Source: Lytechinus variegatus (lineage: Eukaryota; Echinodermata; Echinoidea; Temnopleuroida; Toxopneustidae). Taken from it: a stretch of 64,000 nt of DNA. Shown here in pieces: positions 60,001 through 64,000 of this stretch (within the stretch, counting starts at the first letter, position 1; each line of letters begins with the position of its first letter). The position numbers and the translations under genes were made by a program. Location: assembly GCF_018143015.1 (NCBI RefSeq), contig NC_054758.1:12001001-12065000 (forward strand), given 5' to 3'. Under the pieces are notes generated by a model that ran no database searches, was not told the DNA's origin, and saw nothing but the letters and a program-made list of their open reading frames with translations.

Positions 60001-61740
60001 CTTCATTTGTATTCCTCGCAAATTCAGTCAATACTCTCGTAATTTCTTTTCACATTTTTCCGGATTTTCACCAATGCAGCATTTTTCCTAATTGTTTTAT
60101 ACTTTAAAAAAATATGTCGCAACTATATTTGAATATTTTGTAGCATATTTTACATTTTTATGTACTATCACTATACTTTTGGTATACTAAATTCATGATT
60201 TTGTAAGGTTCAAGTTGGGAAATACTAAATTCGGACTTTGCCTCACAATTTACACCCTGCTTTAACCCACTCACTCTCACTCTCCCACTCACTCTCTCAC
60301 TCACTCACTCACTCACTCACTCACTCACTCACTCACTCTCACACTCTCTCATTCATTCACTCACTCACTCACTCTCACTCATTCACTAACTCACTCACTT
60401 TCTCACTAACTCACTCTCACTCACTCACTAACGCACTCACTCCACACTCACTCACTCACTAACTCACTCACTCACTCACTCACTCTCACTCACTCATCCT
60501 CTTACTCACTCACTCACTCTCTCACTCACTCACTCACTAACTCAGTCAGTCAGTCAGTCAGTCACTCACCCACTCACTCACTCACTCACTCACTCTTTAG
60601 CTCACTCACTATACTCCATCACTCACTAACTCTCTCTCTCACTCACTGACTCACTCACTCTCACTCTTTCTTTTGCGCTCCACTTCTCCCTGTCTCTTAT
60701 CACTTAAATTTTGCCTTCTTTGAAAGAGCATACGTTTTGATGTAACTTGTGTGTAGCCAGAAAAAAAGTGTGTTTGTGGATGTGATTATTACAATCGTGA
60801 TCATGGTACGCTTTGTTTGCATCAATCGATTGGTGATTTTGTGTTCTAGTCAGTGAATAACGAAATATTCAATGCAATTAACAGGCTAGAATAGGCCTAT
60901 AATTACGTGAGGGTGCAACCGTCAGTGGGAGGTTGGTGTGCGCGCGCGTGTGTGTGCATGGGATGTGGGTGGGTGTGTGTATAGGTACGCGTGCGGGTGC
61001 TCGCGTGTGGACATGTGTGAGTGTGGCGTGCCCGGTGGCGTGTGAATATTTCTCAATCCCTCTCTCTCACACAAGCACACACACACACTCTATAATAACC
61101 ACCACCTATATTCAATTTATTTTATCTGTCCATTTTATTCTATCTCTCTCTTTCTATCAATCTTTCAATCAATTGTAGCTTCTTGCAGATCAGATTCCGA
61201 CAAGAGAAAAGAGGTCGACGGTGTACAGATTTTGTCTTTATTATTTTTAACCAACCCCAAAGTGGATTGCACTATAAACTGAGTATTAACTGTATTGGTT
61301 TAAAAACAAGAACAAGAATTCCTATTCATTTTACCAACAATTTAAACTAACTTATACAGGTAGAAATTTCCTTAATTGGGAGTATAACGAACGGTATTGT
61401 CGTACTTTTGGGCCATAGATTTTGTGGATAAAGAATGCATCAACTGTAATTGTTTTCGAAATATTTTTATAGTGCCCAGTCAACGGTATAGGTACAACTT
61501 TTATGCAACCGCCTGGTTTTTAAGAAGATAAATCATAGTCTACATTATTTATCAGATTCGTTCCTCCATGTTTCATCTTTTTTTTAATTCTTACAGGTAT
61601 GCAAGAATCGCCATCATGGAGACGGATTTATATTCATGATTATCCGAGGCAACTTTATATCGCAGTCACTCTTTCGATCACTCAACGGTATTAATATGAC
61701 TGAATCTAAGCATAATTTTCAATCTTACGTATTCTTGTAA
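36087..61740 (+). CDS. gene B: paralogue of gene A, two-domain SSAT-like GNAT, domain 1 damaged
   Basis: Exons: 36087-36204, 40768-40945, 41335-41375, 42348-42515, 43099-43222, 44506-44700, 45852-45892, 61597-61740. Sizes and phases mirror gene A (118/178/41/168/124/195/41/144 nt). Exon 2 is 4 nt longer than in gene A: an extra atgc in cat tgc ATGC tgt tat shifts the frame within the conserved HCCY stretch. Exon 3 is followed by ct instead of gt, so its donor is lost. Exons 5-8 (domain 2) are intact: [54 protein letters not shown]. The CoA-loop Arg/Lys is Thr here and the SSAT Tyr aligns with Phe. Intron 7 spans 15.7 kb and contains the whole P4HTM gene on the other strand. The locus may be a partial pseudogene or make a shorter product from domain 2. 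Confidence 0.8.
36417..40352. mobile_element. MITE split by a LINE insertion (gene B intron 1)
   Basis: Left end gggccccgtcttacaaagag (about 36419) and right end ctctttctaagacggggccc (to about 40350) are inverted copies over about 35 bp. The 3.9 kb between them is almost entirely the CR1-like LINE, so the small element was present first. Confidence 0.65.
36705..40165 (-). mobile_element. CR1-like LINE, nearly full ORF2, with frameshifts
   Basis: Read 5' to 3' on the - strand. An N-terminal piece (40150-39715) contains [18 protein letters not shown]. An AP endonuclease (39733-39224) has [16 protein letters not shown] and ITGDLNIH. A damaged linker follows (38880-38116). RT (37995-37243) has [28 protein letters not shown] and YHIYADD. 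The C-terminal part (37226-36705) has [18 protein letters not shown] and [12 protein letters not shown]. Order and motifs fit CR1/L2-group LINEs. Pieces are in different frames, so it is dead. It occupies most of gene B intron 1. Confidence 0.85.
41528..41687. mobile_element. hAT-like MITE, 160 bp, perfect 8-bp target duplication
   Basis: Ends CACTGGCGGATCCAGG and CCTGGATCCGCCCCTG are inverted; GGCCGGTG flanks at 41520-41527 and 41688-41695. It lies in gene B intron 3, about 150 bp after the exon that lost its donor. Confidence 0.85.
43711..43953. mobile_element. MITE of the GGTGTTA type, copy in gene B intron 5
   Basis: Ends cactataaaaactgcggtg and actacagtttttgctgtg; the body of facing ggtgtta/taacacc words is nearly identical to 22543-22773 in gene A. 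Confidence 0.8.
44706..44900. mobile_element. MITE of the GTTTAAAC type at a splice donor
   Basis: Ends cacagtaaaaaaaatagcat and gcgtttttacagtg; inner gtttaa words and facing cctgtcactctaacaac / gttgttaaagtgacggg blocks. It begins 5 bp after the end of gene B exon 6, so it touches the donor region. Confidence 0.72.
45000..45600. other. AT-rich repeat tract plus short unexplained ORF
   Basis: 45000-45255 is (ATT)n-like sequence with a T-run and G-run. After it the frame 45335-45559 reads [20 protein letters not shown] and on to a stop, without an ATG at its start. It is unusually acidic and Asn/Phe-rich, with no recognised family, no splice partner and no counterpart in gene A. Confidence 0.25.
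46300..46800. mobile_element. nested GGTGTTA-type MITEs
   Basis: The outer element starts near 46308 (gggtgttaaaactgacacta) and ends near 46805 (gttaacaccacatgtttgct). Inside it an inner palindromic element runs from agcccggaatctatatatac (about 46386) to tatatatagattccgggct (about 46572). Confidence 0.6.
47075..47250. mobile_element. short MITE with agtgaaacctgt ends
   Basis: Ends agtgaaacctgtctatagtg and acaggtttgact are inverted with one mismatch. Inner words tatagacaggtgg and ggccactataga recur in both orientations. It lies in gene B intron 7, beyond the P4HTM 3' end. Confidence 0.65.
47741..47746 (-). terminator. possible P4HTM poly(A) signal
   Basis: tttatt on + reads AATAAA on -, about 325 bp after the P4HTM stop codon. 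A single hexamer, so modest support. Confidence 0.35.
48071..58213 (-). CDS. P4HTM: transmembrane prolyl 4-hydroxylase, nine exons, complete
   Basis: Exons in reading order: 58213-58010, 56391-56310, 55971-55473, 54493-54436, 52728-52613, 51974-51884, 50650-50521, 49145-49037, 48251-48071. All have GT/AG borders and matching phases; 489 residues, close to the family's roughly 500. Residues 17-35 are a hydrophobic signal anchor. Residues 96-106 ([11 protein letters not shown]) begin the catalytic half. Two EF-hand loops are at 153-164 ([12 protein letters not shown]) and 193-204 ([12 protein letters not shown]). The 2OG-Fe(II) dioxygenase fold has HxD at 294-296 (HAHYDS), distal His405 (YSVHGGC) and the 2-oxoglutarate Lys415 ([11 protein letters not shown]). 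The protein ends in HIEL, a KDEL-like ER retention signal. In vertebrates this ER enzyme hydroxylates proline and is tied to HIF-alpha control. ATG 58213 was chosen because the upstream open frame has no ATG. The gene lies inside gene B intron 7. Confidence 0.94.
48395..48640 (+). mobile_element. tRNA-derived SINE in P4HTM intron 8
   Basis: A-box-like gaccagttggattagtc, B-box ggttcgagtcc, then cctacggcaaacaattgacc and cacccaacccaggtaaagg-like body and ctacctggcaggaa. Ends are approximate. Confidence 0.6.
49146..50520 (-). other. P4HTM intron 7, low-complexity
   Basis: Non-coding. Contains a G-run at 49761-49772, (TA)n at 49950-49978 and a long gataataatgat-type tract at 50150-50440. No element with clear ends. 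Confidence 0.5.
51020..51643. mobile_element. MITE with gtctcacctgcat ends and internal repeats
   Basis: gtctcacctgcat at 51020-51032 faces atgcaggtgagac at 51631-51643. Inside, a unit of about 120-150 bp (catcataactt..., ggacctagttcatgaaacgta, catatgaccaaggtcaaagg) recurs three to four times. One unit holds a perfect AGGTCA-A-AGGTCA. It lies in P4HTM intron 6. Confidence 0.75.
52021..52335 (+). mobile_element. tRNA-derived SINE, full length
   Basis: Head gcgcggtggggtagcggatc with B-box gtgttcgaatcccacc; body tttggcaaggcgtcaatccac, gggtaccggtaggaa; tail agcgctatataaatgccaat and (ATT)n. It lies in P4HTM intron 5, 50 bp upstream of exon 6 in transcript order. Confidence 0.8.
52806..53240. mobile_element. 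GGTGTTA-type MITE with a CACAGTGTG-type MITE inserted in it
   Basis: The inner element 52846-53128 (ctggaaaggacacagtg to actgtgttccttccagtagg) splits an outer element whose ends are ttgcggtgttaaatcaacac and gtgtaattctaacactgcg. This gives a relative age: CACAGTGTG type inserted later. Confidence 0.6.
53241..54435 (-). other. P4HTM intron 4, AT-rich
   Basis: Long T/A tracts and an (AAAT)n run at 53950-53965. I found no exon between 52728 and 54436 and no bounded repeat. Confidence 0.45.
54953..55270. mobile_element. GGTGTTA-type MITE with a 78-bp perfect palindrome
   Basis: Ends cacagcaaaaactgtgttgt and accacagtttttacagtgtg. Bases 55054-55131 are a perfect inverted repeat centred between 55092 and 55093 (caccg|cggtg), 39 bp per arm. 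It lies in P4HTM intron 3. Confidence 0.82.
56565..57525 (-). mobile_element. SINE split by a LINE
   Basis: 56565-56759 and 57501-57525 are the two parts of one SINE (tacccattcacctcacctgg, ttgctgaaggaaaac, then accactagaccacggcgcc). The LINE at 56760-57500 lies between them. P4HTM intron 1. Confidence 0.75.
56760..57500 (+). mobile_element. 5'-truncated CR1/L2-like LINE
   Basis: The + strand reads [41 protein letters not shown], then (after a frameshift near 57125) [20 protein letters not shown] and a 3' UTR with cgcaatataaatgatg. Flanked by GTAACC at 56754-56759 and 57501-57506. Confidence 0.8.
58690..58890. repeat. dispersed repeat with facing gaggtctttgtcg blocks, copy 3
   Basis: gaggtcattgtcgaaagttg near 58730 faces caccaattttcgacaaagga near 58850, with acaaatatgtcgtttgtccg between; same plan as 14890-15160 and 18063-18335. 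Lies upstream of P4HTM, in gene B intron 7. Confidence 0.5.
58891..60240 (+). other. gene B intron 7, upstream of P4HTM
   Basis: AT-rich, non-coding as far as I can see; no recognised element. Confidence 0.4.
60245..60660. repeat. (CACT)n microsatellite, over 400 bp
   Basis: Long tandem cactcactcact array with ctctcact variants and a cagtcagtcagt stretch at 60544-60565. Ser/His/Thr/Leu-rich open frames here are artefacts. Confidence 0.92.
60930..61090. repeat. GT-rich then CA-rich simple sequence
   Basis: tgtgcgcgcgcgtgtgtgtg at about 60938 and cacacaagcacacacacac near 61070; low complexity. Confidence 0.7.
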
Positions 61741-62154
61741 ATAGGCCAAACAAATGAGCATGATTTTGTATCTCGGCTCGTAACATAAAGGTTTGTGTCG
61801 GGTTTGTGATGAATTGCAAATATATAAGAACAAATGTGATTGGTTACTGGTCGGTGTTTTGAACAAAGTGCGCACTTGCAACGATCATTTTGATTGGTCA
61901 TTGTTACGGAGCCTGTACGCGGAGTTCTTATTGATCCAATTCACTCATCTATCCATGTCATAACTACGTCATAATACTAATGTAGGAAATGTCATCCGAT
62001 TATTGCAAGCAATCAAGAAAATCAAGGGAATTATTGTATGTTTAATATTATATCAAAATCTTATCACAAAATTATATTTTTTGTTTTCTAAAGATCACAC
62101 ACATTCGCTTGCAGTTGTTTACGAATTCTGTCTCGTATGCCATATCTAGCCTCA

Positions 62155-63620
62155 TCATGTTCAATTCAATTTAATTCAATTCAATTCAATTCAGGTTTGT
62201 TGCAAAAAACATGATTGGCAGTCACAGACTGAATTGTACATGTTTACACAATGCCAATATATAACAATCAAAATTACTAAGATATACAATGAATATACAA
62301 ATTAAAATTACAAATATACAAATTACAAATGGAGTTAAAATGGATAAAAATTGAAATGATAGATATAACAATATTGCACATTCGTTACATAAATTTCAAA
62401 CTTGTTTACCATGGTACTGATTTAATAATCTTATCAGACTTGGAAGAGCACTGTTCTGAAATCTGCTTGTTTTACATGGAATCTCCCTATATTTATTCAT
62501 ATGTCGTAAATTGAAAGTGTTTGTTTTCGGTGGAGGTAACCAGTTTTTGTACAATTGATTCATTTCTAATTTTAAAGCGAAATCTGTGGTAAGTTTTACT
62601 CTTCGACTTTCAAGCGATGTCAAATTTAAGGTATTTAGAGCCATGTCATATGATAGATACTTGGTTCCCAATATTATCTTGCATGCTCTTTTCTGGACAG
62701 TTTCAATAACTTTTATCTGTTTCAAAGTAAGAGATGCGGCGAATAACGGTACACAATACTCTAGGACTGGTCTTACATACCCTATATACACTGTTAACAA
62801 ATCACATTCAGGTAAATTGTAAGCTTTCAATTTTCTTAACATGTATAACTTTTTATTGCTCTTTTTCATTATTTCGGTTACGTGAGCATTCCACTATAAA
62901 TCATTCTGAATTGTAATTCCTAGGATTTTCACCGTGGTTACACATTGCAATTGGATATTATTTATAGAGATCACTTGCGGTTGAAGAGGTTGTTTTGAAT
63001 ATGAAATTGACATTGTAGAGCATTTTGATGCATTGAGTTCCATACCATTTCGAGAAGTCCATGATTCGAGTAATTCAATTTCTGTTTGTATTTGTGAAGT
63101 TTGATTAGTCATTCTACACTCTACCATGGTTAAGTCATCTACATATTTAAAATATGACAAAATACTATCACTACATGCATCATTTATCAATATCAAAAAT
63201 AGAATGTGACCAAGTTTGGTACCCTGGGGTACACCCATGACACTGCATTTTGATTTTGATAACTGGCCCCAATACTTCACAGTTTGTTGACGGTTACTTA
63301 AGAAATCTACTACCAAAGATATAACACAACGTCGAACATGCATTTCACATAATTTAGCAATAAGAATATTGTGATTTATCCGATCGAAATCTTTCGAAAA
63401 ATCCGTCAGTATGACTGTTGATATTGACTTAGGTTGATCAGCATTCCTGAATAATTTCATGTAACAACCCAATCAAATAGTGACATGCAGAAATTCCTTT
63501 TCTGTTTCCGTACTGATTTTGATCAATTCTGTTCAAAATATCTTCCCAAAGCCATTTTGCAATAAATGTTTCCGCAATCTTCGCAAAAAATGATGTTAAT
63601 GCAATGTTATTTTTGCTCAT
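62155..63620 (-). mobile_element. 5'-truncated LINE with (AATTC)n tail
   Basis: On the - strand: FFAKIAETFIAKWLWEDI (from 63620), a frameshift near 63465, then RT motifs ILTDFSKDFDRINH, MGVPQGTKLGHILF and YFKYVDD. After a single in-frame TAG at 62894-62896 the same frame continues with KLYMLRKLKAYNLP, YVRPVLEYC and ETVQKRACKIILGTKY. The element ends in repeats of aattc at 62160-62192. Family: a non-LTR RT unlike the CR1 copy in gene B; clade not fixed. It lies downstream of gene B. Confidence 0.82.
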
Positions 63621-63633
63621 AACGCCATCGTTA

Positions 63634-64000
63634 CTAGTGGCGTACAGATGGGGGGCTTGCCCCCCTCTCTCTCAAAATAAAATCACGTCCATGAAATAAA
63701 GAGAAAAGGAAAGAGAATGGTGGAAAATGATATCATTTTTTTAATATTAAGACACAACCTATCACAAAATTGGATTTTTGTAATGAAAATGCCATTTTTG
63801 TTCGCTCGTTTCGCTCGCTCAAAACTTTTTTGTTTGATAAATTTTGACTGATACGCCATATCTCGCCAACTCAAAACCTTTAGCTCATGACGTCACTGAT
63901 TGTTTCCATGGCTTCTTACTTAGCAGCGTCTCTCAAATAGTTCAGTCGTCTACAATAATGCAGCTTGCCATAGTATCCTTACTTCCACTGGCAAACATTT
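63634..64000. other. repeat-like window end
   Basis: tagtggcgtacagatgggggg and runs of C, then ttcgctcgtttcgctcgctc, recall the hAT-like element at 20177-21260, but no matching end is inside the window. Confidence 0.35.

Noticed and set aside
60238..60462. Ser/His/Leu-rich repeat protein
   Set aside because: Product of the (CACT)n microsatellite in different frames.
36087..61740. Gene B as a fully dead pseudogene
   Set aside because: Six of eight exons keep frame, borders and conserved motifs; only domain 1 exons 2 and 3 are damaged.

Overview
This is a stretch of animal nuclear DNA: AT-rich, intron-rich and crowded with repeats. Genes are split into short exons with GT/AG borders. Transposons, tRNA-derived SINEs and microsatellites fill most of the rest. 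The mix of an SLC16-type transporter, SSAT-like acetyltransferases, a transmembrane prolyl 4-hydroxylase, Ty3/gypsy and CR1-like elements and many palindromic MITEs suggests a marine invertebrate deuterostome. A sea urchin is my best guess; that is inference, not proof.

Layout. (1) 1-9.3 kb, + strand: the last two exons of a monocarboxylate-transporter-like (SLC16) gene. They are separated by an 8.4-kb intron holding a MITE, two LINE fragments and an unusual element with 43-bp terminal inverted repeats that encloses a permuted, broken gypsy retrotransposon. (2) 12.3-17 kb, + strand: a small two-coding-exon gene for an unrecognised 130-residue protein with a signal peptide and one membrane segment. 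It has a candidate TATA promoter and untranslated exons upstream. (3) 19.7-29.2 kb, + strand: gene A, an eight-exon acetyltransferase with two tandem SSAT-like GNAT domains. (4) 29.3-36 kb: intergenic, nested repeats. (5) 36.1-61.7 kb, + strand: gene B, a paralogue of gene A with the same eight-exon plan, damaged in its first domain. (6) 48.1-58.2 kb, - strand: a complete nine-exon P4HTM (transmembrane prolyl 4-hydroxylase) gene lying entirely inside the last intron of gene B. (7) 62-64 kb: a LINE on the - strand and a repeat-like end.

How the genes relate. Genes A and B are tandem duplicates, and each is itself an internal duplication of a four-exon GNAT cassette with matching intron phases and a 41-nt exon for the CoA-binding loop. 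The transporter, the small membrane protein and P4HTM have no evident functional link to them. The most unusual items are the duplicated-cassette acetyltransferases, the lesions and possible exon-skipping rescue in gene B, the nested P4HTM gene, the inverted-repeat element carrying permuted gypsy DNA, and a triplicated splice donor in gene A. All exon joins below were made by reading the sequence and have no transcript support.
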